NCBI GenBank assembly: GCA_045537695.1
Contig: JAZSQB010000047.1
Coordinates: 1 to 26,354 of the forward strand
DNA from: RGIG2041 sp045537695
GTDB lineage: Bacteria > Bacillota > Clostridia > UBA1381 > UMGS1253
Length of the DNA stretch: 26,354 nt
Reading direction: 5' to 3'
Part shown: positions 14,528 through 22,566 of the stretch, one piece after another
Position numbering within the stretch: the first letter of the stretch is position 1
Layout of the letters: every line of letters starts with the position of its first letter
Program-made: the position numbers and the translations under genes
Notes under the pieces: model-generated
Seen by the model: the letters and a program-made list of their open reading frames with translations, nothing else
The model's database searches: none
Told to the model about the DNA's origin: nothing

Positions 14528-14723
14528 ACATACCCTGCCGGGCGGGCCTACTTTTGATTGCAAAAGTAGCAAAACACGAGGGAGTTCCGATTCTCCCCCT
14601 GCACCCCTCAAAACGGCTTAAGGGGACTCGCCTTCCCCTCTAAGAATCCCCAGCTCGCTCGCCGGTGACACAGTACTTTTTGTACGGGTCTATCGGCTGC
14701 AACGATGTATTACGCCAATTTTT
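14528..14723. repeat. Composite dispersed repeat, copy 2
   Basis: The 476-base gap between DUF1385 and rpmF (14348-14823) contains no gene. Its centre is a 196-base non-coding element related to 5456-5907. Order: CCTGCCGGGCGGG; a perfect hairpin CTACTTTTG/CAAAAGTAG (14548-14556/14561-14569); a GAGGGAG..CTCCCCC inverted pair around TTCCGATT; CACCCCTCAAAACGGCTTAAGGGG (about 14602-14625); TCCCCTCTAAGAATCCCC; GCTCGCTCGCCGG; then TGACACAGTACT...TATCGGCTGCAACGATG and ACGCCAATTTTT at the end. It lacks the 80-base insertion and tandem palindromes of copy 1, so it is the simpler form. No open frame runs through it. Confidence 0.65.
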
Positions 14724-14735
14724 CGTTTCGGGCAT

Positions 14736-14774
14736 AAAAGGAAAAAGCGGCGAGGAGTTTAATACTCCTGCCGC
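14736..14774 (-). terminator. Terminator of yceD-rpmF
   Basis: On the minus strand GCGGCAGGAGT pairs with ACTCCTCGCCGC (14764-14774 with 14747-14758, one bulge) and is followed by TTTTTCCTTTT. It is about 50 bases after the rpmF stop and directly next to repeat copy 2. Confidence 0.85.
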
Positions 14775-14823
14775 ATATATTCCCTTTTTTAATCCGTAAG
14801 ATTAAAACGCGTTAGGCAACTGA

Positions 14824-15000
14824 TTACGCCATCTTAATAACTTCCTTGCCGTTATAATGACCGCAATTACCGCATACTCTGTGCGGCATCTTCAGTTCCT
14901 GACAATTCGGACACTTTACCAGATTCGGAGCTTCGAGCTTCCAGTTTGCGCGTCTCTTGTCACGTCTAGCCTTGGATACTTTCCCCTTCGGTACTGCCAC
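14824..15000 (-). CDS. rpmF: 50S ribosomal protein L32
   Basis: A 58-residue L32 that begins AVPKGKVSKARRDKRRANWKL, the usual family start. The two cysteine pairs CPNC and CGNC around the middle are those of the zinc-binding form. The start codon is GTG at 15000, eight bases after AGGAGG; the in-frame GTG at 15009 overlaps that ribosome binding site and is rejected. It follows yceD by 44 bases, the standard bacterial pairing, and ends 50 bases before a terminator. Confidence 0.95.
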   Translation of the reverse strand: MAVPKGKVSKARRDKRRANWKLEAPNLVKCPNCQELKMPHRVCGNCGHYNGKEVIKMA

Positions 15001-15044
15001 AGTACACACCTCCTATTAGAATAGAGCAATGGTATTATAGTAAT

Positions 15045-15548
15045 TTAGTTACTACATTGACATTCTTCTATATTTCGGTTTTTGCCGCATATGGGGCATA
15101 AACCTTTACAATCCGCTTTGCAGAAAAACTGCGACGGCAGATTTAAAAACACATTATCTCCGACAATTTTCGAAAGGTCGAGCATATGGGTGGTGAAAAC
15201 AAATGCACCTTCCCGCTCTGCCTCATACATAAAATCCGCTTCGGATTTATCCGTGCCGTTTTTCATACGGCGGTTCGGATGATGAATCAAGGTTTCTTCA
15301 ATTTCAAGCGTCATCGGCAATTGCACCGGCGCAGAACAAAGCGAACACTTCGCGTGCACCATACCGCTCGCAGTGGCTTCTAAAAAGAAGGTCCCATCAC
15401 GGTTTAGGATGCTGCCTTGCACAGAAAAACTTTCTGGGAAGCTGATTTCTTCGCCGAGCATATGCATTGGTTCTAACGAAACTGCTTCATCAAACGAAAG
15501 CTTTGCGCCGTAACTTCTTAAAATTTTCGTTACATCTAACTCAGCCAT
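15045..15548 (-). CDS. yceD: DUF177 (YceD) family protein
   Basis: A 167-residue YceD/DUF177 protein. Family signs are VHAKCSLCSAPVQLPM (a CxxC knuckle, about residues 83-98) and a C-terminal cluster with LPSQFFCKADCKGLCPICGKNRN and ECQC, giving several cysteines that may bind zinc. YceD proteins sit next to rpmF in most bacteria and have been linked to 23S rRNA processing or stability (from plant and E. coli homologues; inference here). The ATG at 15548 has GGAGG five bases upstream, and a near-consensus promoter lies about 60 bases further up. Confidence 0.92.
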   Translation of the reverse strand: MAELDVTKILRSYGAKLSFDEAVSLEPMHMLGEEISFPESFSVQGSILNRDGTFFLEATASGMVHAKCSLCSAPVQLPMTLEIEETLIHHPNRRMKNGTDKSEADFMYEAEREGAFVFTTHMLDLSKIVGDNVFLNLPSQFFCKADCKGLCPICGKNRNIEECQCSN

Positions 15549-15608
15549 CTATGCCTCCGTAGTCGGTTTTGCAATATTTTAAAAATCTACAATACCGCAA
15601 CGTATGAT

Positions 15609-15637
15609 ATTATACCAGTAATTTCTTAAAAAGTCAA
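15609..15637 (-). promoter_or_regulatory. Promoter of yceD-rpmF
   Basis: On the minus strand TTGACT (15632-15637), exactly 17 bases, and a perfect TATAAT (15609-15614). It is among the best promoters in the window, as suits a ribosomal protein operon. Confidence 0.85.
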
Positions 15638-15841
15638 TACGAAAATTCAATTTATTTTTAATAAACTTCAGAATTGCAAAGTTGGTCGCCGGCAGCGTCA
15701 AATCATGGTTGCCAAGCATGCGCCCTCACTCAAGCACAGCATGCAGTAGCTGATTTTGCCGTCCCTGGCCGCAATCTGATTGAACTTGCGTTCATATGGT
15801 ATAAAAACATTCTACAACTTCATTTCTTCACAAAAGTACAC

Positions 15842-16321
15842 TTATTTATGATAACTCTCGTTGTTGTTGATTTTAAAAGCGCGGTAAATCTGCTCCAGCA
15901 AAACCACACGCATCAGCATATGCGGAAATGTCATCTGCGAAAAGCTCAGGCGTTTCTGTGCGCGCGCTTTCACACGCGGATCCAGCCCGAGCGAACCGCC
16001 GATGATAAAGCACACGTCACTGCTACCGGAAAGCGCAAGCTCACGAAGCTCTGACGCAAAGCCCTCGGAAGAGACTTGCTTACCTTCCACGCAAAGGGCA
16101 TACACATATGCATTTTGCGGTATCTTTTCTAATATTTTATCGCCCTCGGTGCGCAAAACTGCCTCTTCCTCCGCACTCGATGCCTTCTCCGGAATTTTAC
16201 TGTCCGGAATCTGCATAATTTCTGTTTTGGCAAAGCGGGAAAGGCGCTTTTCATATTCGCTGACCGCATCGGCAAAGAACTTTTCCTTCAGCTTTCCAAC
16301 TGCTATAATTCTAATATGCAT
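15842..16321 (-). CDS. rlmH: 23S rRNA pseudouridine-1915 N3-methyltransferase RlmH
   Basis: A 159-residue SPOUT methyltransferase that acts on pseudouridine 1915 in helix 69 of 23S rRNA, on the assembled 70S ribosome. The N-terminus MHIRIIAVGKLKEKFF and the SPOUT trefoil knot region FIIGGSLGLDPRVKARAQKRLSFSQMTFPHMLMRVVLLEQIYRA are characteristic. The protein ends in ESYHK, very like the conserved C-terminal tail of the family. The length is standard. It follows the MBL hydrolase by 11 bases. No terminator is visible in the 200-base spacer after it. Confidence 0.96.
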   Translation of the reverse strand: MHIRIIAVGKLKEKFFADAVSEYEKRLSRFAKTEIMQIPDSKIPEKASSAEEEAVLRTEGDKILEKIPQNAYVYALCVEGKQVSSEGFASELRELALSGSSDVCFIIGGSLGLDPRVKARAQKRLSFSQMTFPHMLMRVVLLEQIYRAFKINNNESYHK

Positions 16322-16332
16322 GCTATCCCCCG

Positions 16333-17118
16333 TTATAAAATCTGCTTTAAGGACATACAGCGCGCCACCGAAAGGCGCACATCTTTTTCCACATCTATCC
16401 CTGCCGCCTGCATCGCCAGACAGCTTTCACGAAACGCAAGCTCCGGCAGATTGTTTTCTTCACTCAAATGCGACAGGGTAATCGACGTTGTGCCGTTTTT
16501 CACCAGCTCCACCGCAAACGCAGCACAATCCGGATTGGACAGATGCCCGTATGCGCTTAAAATACGCTGCTTGAGCATCGGCGGATACGGTCCGTTTTGC
16601 AGCATCTTAAGGTCGTGATTCGATTCGAGCATCACGGCATTGGATCCCAAAATCGCGTTTCTGGCATTTTCCGTGATGTGGCCCATATCGGTTGCAATCG
16701 CAACCTTTTTCCCACCGGCAGACAGCGTATAGCCCACGGATGCCGCCGCATCGTGCGACGTGCGAAAGCTTTCGATGCATACGTCCCCGATTTCAAAAGT
16801 TTTATTCGAATCAAAAACCAGCTTTTGCGCCTCCGACAGATTGCCGAGACTGTGCTCCATTGCTTCCCATGTTGGCGCATTGGCATACACGCCTGCCTTC
16901 GCTATGCGCGCCGCGATACCGACGCCGGCAACGTGGTCCGTATGCTCATGCGTTACCAAAATCGCATCCAAATCCTCCGGATGCATATCCACAAGTGAAA
17001 GCGCCTGCAACAGCTTTTTGCCGCTCAGGCCGCAATCTATCAAAATATTCGTTTTTCCGCTCGACACGAGCACCGCATTGGCGCGGCTTCCGCTCGATAT
17101 AGAATAAAACCGAAGCAT
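16333..17118 (-). CDS. MBL-fold metallohydrolase, YycJ/WalJ-like
   Basis: A 261-residue metallo-beta-lactamase-fold protein. It starts MLRFYSISSGSRANAVLVSS and has the metal-binding motif THEHTDH (56-62), then SFRTSHDAAASVGYTL and IATDMGH further on, as in the YycJ/WalJ group, which includes 5'-3' nuclease-like proteins. HLSEENN near the C-terminus fits the family. In Firmicutes walJ often accompanies rlmH, as here. The ATG at 17118 has GGAGG five bases upstream; the TTG at 17130 lies on the ribosome binding site itself. The exact substrate is unknown. Confidence 0.9.
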   Translation of the reverse strand: MLRFYSISSGSRANAVLVSSGKTNILIDCGLSGKKLLQALSLVDMHPEDLDAILVTHEHTDHVAGVGIAARIAKAGVYANAPTWEAMEHSLGNLSEAQKLVFDSNKTFEIGDVCIESFRTSHDAAASVGYTLSAGGKKVAIATDMGHITENARNAILGSNAVMLESNHDLKMLQNGPYPPMLKQRILSAYGHLSNPDCAAFAVELVKNGTTSITLSHLSEENNLPELAFRESCLAMQAAGIDVEKDVRLSVARCMSLKQIL

Positions 17119-17130
17119 TATTTCCTCCAA

Positions 17131-17159
17131 AAGAAAAGCGAGTTTAAAAACTCGCTTTT
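17131..17159 (-). terminator. Terminator of murA overlapping its stop codon
   Basis: AAAAGCGAGTTT (17134-17145) and AAACTCGCTTTT (17148-17159) form a 12-bp inverted repeat. On the minus strand it is followed by CTTTTGG. The stem starts within the murA stop codon (17158-17160), and the downstream MBL gene's ribosome binding site begins a few bases after it, so termination here would reduce MBL-rlmH expression. Confidence 0.7.
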
Positions 17160-18423
17160 AAATTTCAATGACGCGGCGAATATCTGCGCCAAGCGCCGTA
17201 AATTTCGCCTCCAGCTTTTCATAACCGCGGTCAATATGACGCAACTCATACAACTCAGAATTGCCTTCCGCCATCAAAGCCGCAATAACCATACCTGCGC
17301 CTGCGCGCAAATCTGTCACATGCAGCGGTGCACCAGTCAGCTTGTCCACGCCTTCAATGGTGGCTACATTACCGTCCACACGAATGTTTGCGCCCATACG
17401 CTTCAATTCGTCCACATAGCGGAATCTACCGCCAGACCAAACATTTTCTACAATCGTACTGTTACCCTGCACAGTTGTAAGCAACACCGCAATCTGCGGC
17501 TGCATATCCGTCGGAAAGCCCGGATACGGCTGTGTTTTAATAACAATTTTATTAAGTTTCTTCTCCTTGTCACAGGACACGCGAACGCAATCGTCAAACT
17601 CCTGCACCGTTACGCCCATTTCCTCCAGCTTCGATGAAATCGACTCTAAATGCTTCGGAATGACGTTCTTAATCAATACATCGCCACGCGTAGCTGCTGC
17701 GGCAACCATAAATGTACCCGCCTCAATCTGATCGGGAATAATAGAATATGTACCGCCGCGAAGCGACTTTACACCCTTGACTTTAATGATATCTGTGCCT
17801 GCGCCCTTGATATTGGCACCCATCACATTCAAAAAGTTCGCCAAATCCACAATATGCGGCTCGCGCGCTGCATTTTCAATCGTCGTTGTGCCTTCTGCAA
17901 GCACGGCTGCCAGCATAATATTCATCGTTGCACCAACGCTGACGATATCCAGATACACATTGCCGCCGACCAATTTTTCTGCCTCGGCATAAATTACACC
18001 GCCGACAACCTTGGTTTCTGCGCCAAGTGCTTCAAAGCCCTTCTGATGCTGGTCAATCGGACGCGGTCCCAAATCGCAACCACCCGGCATTGCCACTTCT
18101 GCCTTGTGGAAACGTCCGAGCATTGCACCAATTAAATAATACGATGCACGCATCTCGCGCACCAGCTCATACGGCGCACTGCGATACTGCAAATCCGTTG
18201 CATCCACTTCAAAAACACCATCTTCGAAGGACACCTTTGCCCCAAGCTTGTCCAAAATATCTTTGATTATAATTACATCCTGAATTACAGGCACATTTTC
18301 AATTCTGCATTTGCCGTTAACCAGCAACGCCGCCGGAATAATGGCAACCGCTGCATTCTTCGCGCCACTGATGACGACTTCCCCATGTAAGGTCGTGCCA
18401 CCACGAATTACGAGTTTTTCCAA
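17158..18423 (-). CDS. murA: UDP-N-acetylglucosamine 1-carboxyvinyltransferase MurA
   Basis: A 421-residue enzyme of the first committed step of peptidoglycan synthesis, adding enolpyruvate from PEP to UDP-GlcNAc in the cytosol. It starts EKLVIRGGTTLHGEVVISGAKNAA (Lys22-Asn23 are active-site residues). The loop PGGCDLGPRPIDQH places the catalytic Cys at 116, so the fosfomycin-reactive residue is present. The start is TTG at 18423 with GGGGGAGG eight bases upstream; an upstream in-frame reading to 18480 gives a non-conserved tail and no ribosome binding site. Firmicutes often have two murA genes, and this may be either. It is divergent from rnr. Confidence 0.95.
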   Translation of the reverse strand: MEKLVIRGGTTLHGEVVISGAKNAAVAIIPAALLVNGKCRIENVPVIQDVIIIKDILDKLGAKVSFEDGVFEVDATDLQYRSAPYELVREMRASYYLIGAMLGRFHKAEVAMPGGCDLGPRPIDQHQKGFEALGAETKVVGGVIYAEAEKLVGGNVYLDIVSVGATMNIMLAAVLAEGTTTIENAAREPHIVDLANFLNVMGANIKGAGTDIIKVKGVKSLRGGTYSIIPDQIEAGTFMVAAAATRGDVLIKNVIPKHLESISSKLEEMGVTVQEFDDCVRVSCDKEKKLNKIVIKTQPYPGFPTDMQPQIAVLLTTVQGNSTIVENVWSGGRFRYVDELKRMGANIRVDGNVATIEGVDKLTGAPLHVTDLRAGAGMVIAALMAEGNSELYELRHIDRGYEKLEAKFTALGADIRRVIEI

Positions 18424-18501
18424 ATAAGATACCTCCCCCGGGCACTTTTTTATACGAAAAAGGCATGCAAAAAACACCACACCTTGTATCTAACTAACCC
18501 T

Positions 18502-18530
18502 ATTATAACACTATATATGGCAAAATGCAA
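18502..18530 (-). promoter_or_regulatory. Promoter of murA
   Basis: On the minus strand a perfect TATAAT (18502-18507) preceded by TGT, giving a TGn-extended -10, with a weak -35 TTGCAT (18525-18530) at 17 bases. Confidence 0.7.
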
Positions 18531-18589
18531 AATGTTTTTTCATTTTTTACAAAATTTATTTATTGGATGACTTTTTTTCGGTTTTGTGG

Positions 18590-18595
18590 TAAACT
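18590..18595 (+). promoter_or_regulatory. Possible extended -10 promoter of rnr
   Basis: TGGTAAACT provides a TGn-extended -10 (hexamer TAAACT). No convincing -35 is found at 16-18 bases. It lies 12 bases before the AAAGGAGG ribosome binding site, so the leader would be very short. Confidence 0.4.
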
Positions 18596-18622
18596 ATATA
18601 CAAAGAAAAGGAGGCAAATGCC

Positions 18623-20836
18623 GTGACAAGAGAAGAAAAAATTCTTGCCTTTATGCAAAGCGAGCATTATATTCCGATGCGCGCGGACGAGCTTGCCGTC
18701 GTACTGGATGTACCGGCGGCGGATGCAGAAATTTTTTATGCTATGCTTTCTGGCCTAATTAAAGACGGAAAAATTATTGAGAACAAAAAAAGACGCTTGA
18801 AATACAATGAAACAAAAAAAATTACCGGCAAATTCTCCGCACTACGCAGCGGCGGTTTTGTCGACGCATTGGATGGCACCGTCTCTCTGTTCGTACCACT
18901 CACATATACAAACGGTGCCATCGACGGCGACATCGTTACCTGTATGCTGCGCAAAACCAAAAAGAAAAAGCCGGATGACAAGGACGAGGGCGAAATTCTG
19001 GAAATTCTGCGCCATACGCTGACGCACGTTGTCGGCACGCTGACCTATTACGGGCGCGCGGTCTATTTAGAACCGGACAATGCTGCTCTCGGGTTTTCCA
19101 TCCGTATTACGGATACACTCGGCGCGCAGCACGGAGAGAAATGCGTTGCCAAAATTGAAAAATATCCGCGTGCTAGCGCGTACGCCGAAGGTATTGTTAC
19201 GCAGTTACTCGGTAAAGACGGTAGCATTGATGCAGAGCTTAGTGCCATTTCGCACAAGGCAGGTCTGCGCACCGCGTTTGATGCCGATGTGCTTGCGCAA
19301 GCTGAGCAAGCTGAGCAAGAGCCGATCTTGCCGGACGGGCGCACCGATTTTCGTACAAAAAAGGTCATCACCATTGATGGCGATGATGCCAAAGACTTTG
19401 ACGATGCCGTTTGTATCGAAAAGACGAGCGATGGCTATATTTTGTATGTGCACATCGCCGATGTAACGCACTATGTCAAACAAGGCAGTCCGTTGGATAC
19501 AGAAGCCTATAGACGCGGCACAAGCGTGTATTATCCGGGGCGCGTACTGCCGATGCTGCCGGAGGCACTCTCCAACGGCATCTGCAGCTTAAAGGAAGGC
19601 GAAGACCGCTATACCCTGTCTGTCACCATGCACGTCGACCGCAGCGGCAACGTCACCGACTACAAAATCGAAAACGGCATCATCCGCTCTATGCACCGGA
19701 TGACCTATCGCATTGTAACCGATATTCTCGACAACGAGGATTCTGTTTACCGCGCGCAGTATGCCGATATTACGGACGAACTCTTTGAAATGCAAAAGCT
19801 TGCTCAAATTCTGACACAAAAGAGACTTACGCGCGGCAGCATTGAATTTAATATTCCGGAGCCGCACATTCTGCTGGGAGAAGACGGCTTCCCAACCGCC
19901 ATCGGCGCGCACGAAGCTGGCGTTTCCAACAAAATTATTGAAGAATTTATGCTGCTTACCAACGAAACCGTGGCAAGATATGCTTTTGACTGCAACCTGC
20001 CGTTTATTTACCGTGTGCACGAAACACCATCCGCGGACAAAATGGAAAACTTAAATGCCTTTTTGGGCTTTATGGGCTTACCCGTCGTAAAACCGAAGGG
20101 CGATGTGATGCCGAAGGATTTTGCTGCTATTATTACAGCAGCGCAGGCAGAGGATAATCCGGGGCTAATTTGCACCGCAACTCTGCGCGCGATGATGAAA
20201 GCGCGCTATGCTGATGAAAATCTGGGGCATTTCGGCTTGGCAGCGCAGTATTACTGCCATTTTACGTCTCCGATTCGCCGTTATCCGGATTTATTCATCC
20301 ACCGCGTGCTCAAAGCGCAGTTAGATGACAAGCCGACAGAAAACATCCTGGCGCAAAGTGCGGCTGCAGCCAAAGCTGCCGCAGAAAACGCAACCGAAAC
20401 GGAAATTGCCGCCGTGGATGCAGAGCGTGAAGCGGACAAATACTTTATGTGTCTGTATATGAAGCAGTTTGTCGGCTGTGAATTCACCGCTGTGATTTCC
20501 TCTGTAACGGATTTCGGCATTTTCGTCACATTAAACGACGCCATCGATGGTATGATTTCGTTCTCACATTTGGAGGATGACTATTACAAATACGTGCCGG
20601 CGCACTACTGTCTGCGCGGTGAGCGCACCGGCAAAACATATATGCTCGGCGATACGCTGCAGGTTAAGCTGGTGCACGTTTCGGTGCACGACCGCAAAAT
20701 TGATTTTGCGCCGCTCGGTATTTTCAAGCGCGAAAAAAAGCCGTATGACAAAATTTTAGAAACCAAAAAGAAAAAGGCCAAAAAGTCCAACAAGCAAAAA
20801 GGAAAAACGCAAAAATTTTTGCGCAAAAAAAGATAA
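18623..20836 (+). CDS. rnr: Ribonuclease R
   Basis: A 737-residue 3'-5' exoribonuclease that degrades structured RNA. Cold-shock-like domains fill about residues 60-215. The RNB catalytic domain begins at TIDGDDAKDFDDA (about 250-262), containing the Mg2+-binding aspartates, and includes HYCHFTSPIRRYPDLFIHR. An S1 domain follows (GCEFTAVISSVTDFGIFVTLNDAIDGMISFSHL, about 617-649). The tail is strongly basic (KKKKAKKSNKQKGKTQKFLRKKR). The start is GTG at 18623, eight bases after AAAGGAGG; the nearby ATG at 18619 is out of frame. A 9-bp direct repeat around 19301-19318 encodes AEQAEQ in a linker before the RNB domain. smpB and ssrA are not adjacent here. Confidence 0.96.
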   Translation: MTREEKILAFMQSEHYIPMRADELAVVLDVPAADAEIFYAMLSGLIKDGKIIENKKRRLKYNETKKITGKFSALRSGGFVDALDGTVSLFVPLTYTNGAIDGDIVTCMLRKTKKKKPDDKDEGEILEILRHTLTHVVGTLTYYGRAVYLEPDNAALGFSIRITDTLGAQHGEKCVAKIEKYPRASAYAEGIVTQLLGKDGSIDAELSAISHKAGLRTAFDADVLAQAEQAEQEPILPDGRTDFRTKKVITIDGDDAKDFDDAVCIEKTSDGYILYVHIADVTHYVKQGSPLDTEAYRRGTSVYYPGRVLPMLPEALSNGICSLKEGEDRYTLSVTMHVDRSGNVTDYKIENGIIRSMHRMTYRIVTDILDNEDSVYRAQYADITDELFEMQKLAQILTQKRLTRGSIEFNIPEPHILLGEDGFPTAIGAHEAGVSNKIIEEFMLLTNETVARYAFDCNLPFIYRVHETPSADKMENLNAFLGFMGLPVVKPKGDVMPKDFAAIITAAQAEDNPGLICTATLRAMMKARYADENLGHFGLAAQYYCHFTSPIRRYPDLFIHRVLKAQLDDKPTENILAQSAAAAKAAAENATETEIAAVDAEREADKYFMCLYMKQFVGCEFTAVISSVTDFGIFVTLNDAIDGMISFSHLEDDYYKYVPAHYCLRGERTGKTYMLGDTLQVKLVHVSVHDRKIDFAPLGIFKREKKPYDKILETKKKKAKKSNKQKGKTQKFLRKKR

Positions 20837-20881
20837 TCTCCGTCGCCGCAGCATACACTGTATGGAAAGGAAGTGCAAGCT

Positions 20882-21127
20882 ATGCTGCGAGCCGGAGATT
20901 TAAGACAAAAGGAAGTAATCAATATCGCCGATGGCAAACGACTCGGTTTTGTCAGCGATGTGGAAATCAATTTCAGCGCCGGCTATATCGACGCCATCAT
21001 CATTCCGGGTCCCAGCAAGTTTTTGGGCATTTTCGGCAAGGGTAGCGATTACGTCATCCCCTGGAAAGATATCGTCCGCGTCGGCGATGATATTATTTTA
21101 GTGGAATATGAAAAGGAAATGAAATAG
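20882..21127 (+). CDS. YlmC/YmxH family sporulation-type protein (PRC barrel)
   Basis: An 81-residue protein of the YlmC/YmxH family, with a PRC-barrel fold. The sequence LRAGDLRQKEVINIADGKRLGFVSDVEI and the later DYVIPWKDIVRVGDDIILVE are characteristic. Homologues in Bacillus are sporulation-associated, but no biochemical role is known. The ATG at 20882 has GGAAG eight bases upstream; the GTG at 20873 overlaps that ribosome binding site. It follows rnr by 45 bases, probably in one transcript, and ends before a bidirectional terminator. Family assignment is firm; function is not. Confidence 0.85.
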   Translation: MLRAGDLRQKEVINIADGKRLGFVSDVEINFSAGYIDAIIIPGPSKFLGIFGKGSDYVIPWKDIVRVGDDIILVEYEKEMK

Positions 21128-21172
21128 CGGGCGACTGCACCACTCCAAGACGCTTTATTCACAATGCAACAA

Positions 21173-21208
21173 AAAATCTTGTCTGAAAATTCATTCAGAC
21201 AAGATTTT
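21173..21208. terminator. Bidirectional terminator between rnr-ylmC and the PHP gene
   Basis: AAAATCTTGTCTGAA (21173-21187) and TTCAGACAAGATTTT (21194-21208) form a perfect 15-bp stem with a six-base loop. Forward, the trailing bases are TTTTGTTTAATTTT; in reverse it ends in six T. The last codons and the TGA stop of the minus-strand PHP gene lie inside the stem. Confidence 0.9.
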
Positions 21209-22067
21209 GTTTAATTTTATCTTCTATTTGCTGATTCAGCCGCGTAATCAACAACGTCGGCAATTTTAAGCCATACGGCATTTTTGCAAGCTGCACGTGC
21301 GGTTTGTTTTCCCCATGGAAATCACTGCCGCCACTGACCAAAAGCGCATATTGTTCGCAATAGCGGAGCAAAAGCTCCGTCTGATGCACGCTATGGTCGC
21401 TATGATAACATTCTACGCCGTCGAGACCATAGCTACGTAGTTCATCTAAGAGCGCATACAGCTTTTCCGGTTCACTTTCGCTATGGAAACCATGCGCCAA
21501 AAAGGCATAGCCGCCGGCTTTATGAATCAAATCTATACATGCCTTTGCATCAAGTAGCTGCCGCCGCACATATGCCGGCGAATCGCCGGATACATACATT
21601 TCAAACGCCGTAGCAATATCGCCGCAATAGGCTTTTTCCACCAGGGCACGCGCCATATGCACTCTGCCGATGGTATCCATCCCAAAGCCCGGCTTGTATT
21701 TAAGCACATCTTCTGCCGTAATTTTAAGACCCTGTGCATTCAGTGCCTCAATCATTTTCAGATTGCGCTCCTCGCGGTATACGCGAAGCTGCTGCATCAC
21801 TTCTGCAAATTCCGGATGCTCTATATCAACGAACAAACCAAGAATATGCAACTCCCGCTCGTGCGTCGCCGAAAGTTCCACGCCTGGGATGACCTTCACA
21901 CCGTATTTTTCACCGGCAAGCATAGCTTCTTCTATGCCGGAAACGGTATCGTGGTCGGTAACGGACAAAACACCAACTTGTTTTTGCGCGCATAAATGCA
22001 CAAGCTCCGTCGGCGACAGCGCACCATCAGAAGCAAGTGTATGTGTGTGCAAATCAATATACCGCAT
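21195..22067 (-). CDS. PHP-domain phosphoesterase (YciV/RNase AM-like)
   Basis: A 290-residue PHP-domain protein. Metal-binding motifs are HTHT (7-10), D14, TDHD (37-40) and GVELSA (about 62-67), with HGF and GGSDFHG towards the C-terminus. These match the trpH/YciV group, which hydrolyses 3',5'-nucleoside bisphosphates and, in E. coli, the 5' ends of short RNAs. The start shares a base with the nrdR stop (TAATG) and has GGGAGA upstream, so it is probably translated by coupling. Its stop codon lies in the terminator hairpin. Substrate preference is inferred from the family only. Confidence 0.88.
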   Translation of the reverse strand: MRYIDLHTHTLASDGALSPTELVHLCAQKQVGVLSVTDHDTVSGIEEAMLAGEKYGVKVIPGVELSATHERELHILGLFVDIEHPEFAEVMQQLRVYREERNLKMIEALNAQGLKITAEDVLKYKPGFGMDTIGRVHMARALVEKAYCGDIATAFEMYVSGDSPAYVRRQLLDAKACIDLIHKAGGYAFLAHGFHSESEPEKLYALLDELRSYGLDGVECYHSDHSVHQTELLLRYCEQYALLVSGGSDFHGENKPHVQLAKMPYGLKLPTLLITRLNQQIEDKIKQNLV

Positions 22068-22522
22068 TATTTATCTCCCAGAAGTTTATTGAGCTCTGCG
22101 CGGAAGGTATCAATATCCTGGAATCTTCTGTATACGGATGCAAAACGGACATAAGCCACTTCGTCAATATCTTTTAAAAGCTTCATTGCCATTTCGCCGA
22201 CTTCTTTGCTGGAAAACTCGCGCTTTAAGGAATTGGACATATTTGCCTCAATCGTGCTGACCAGGTTTTCAAGCTCAGCGAGCGATACCGGACGCTTTAC
22301 ACAAGCGCGCATCAAACCGCTCAAGAGCTTCTGTCGGTCAAACGGCTCACGCGAATTATCGCTTTTGATGACAACCATCGGAATGGTTTCCACCTTCTCA
22401 TAAGTCGTAAAACGGCTCTGGCAGGCAATACACTCACGGCGACGGCGGATGGCACTGCCTTCTTCGGTCGGTCTGGAGTCGATTACCTTGCTGTCTGTAC
22501 AATCGCAAAACGGACATTTCAT
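22067..22522 (-). CDS. nrdR: Transcriptional repressor NrdR
   Basis: A 151-residue NrdR, an ATP-cone repressor that controls ribonucleotide reductase genes. The zinc ribbon is complete: C3, C6, C31 and C34 in KCPFC and CIAC. The ATP cone fills about 49-139, with VVIKSDNSREPFDRQKLL and YVRFASVYRRF. AGAAGG is about ten bases upstream of the ATG. A promoter lies just above it. The downstream PHP gene overlaps its stop by one base. No nrd genes are in the window, so its targets lie elsewhere. Confidence 0.96.
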   Translation of the reverse strand: MKCPFCDCTDSKVIDSRPTEEGSAIRRRRECIACQSRFTTYEKVETIPMVVIKSDNSREPFDRQKLLSGLMRACVKRPVSLAELENLVSTIEANMSNSLKREFSSKEVGEMAMKLLKDIDEVAYVRFASVYRRFQDIDTFRAELNKLLGDK

Positions 22523-22566
22523 CGGAATTTACCTTCTTTCCCTACAAGCTATTGTATTGCGTCTAT

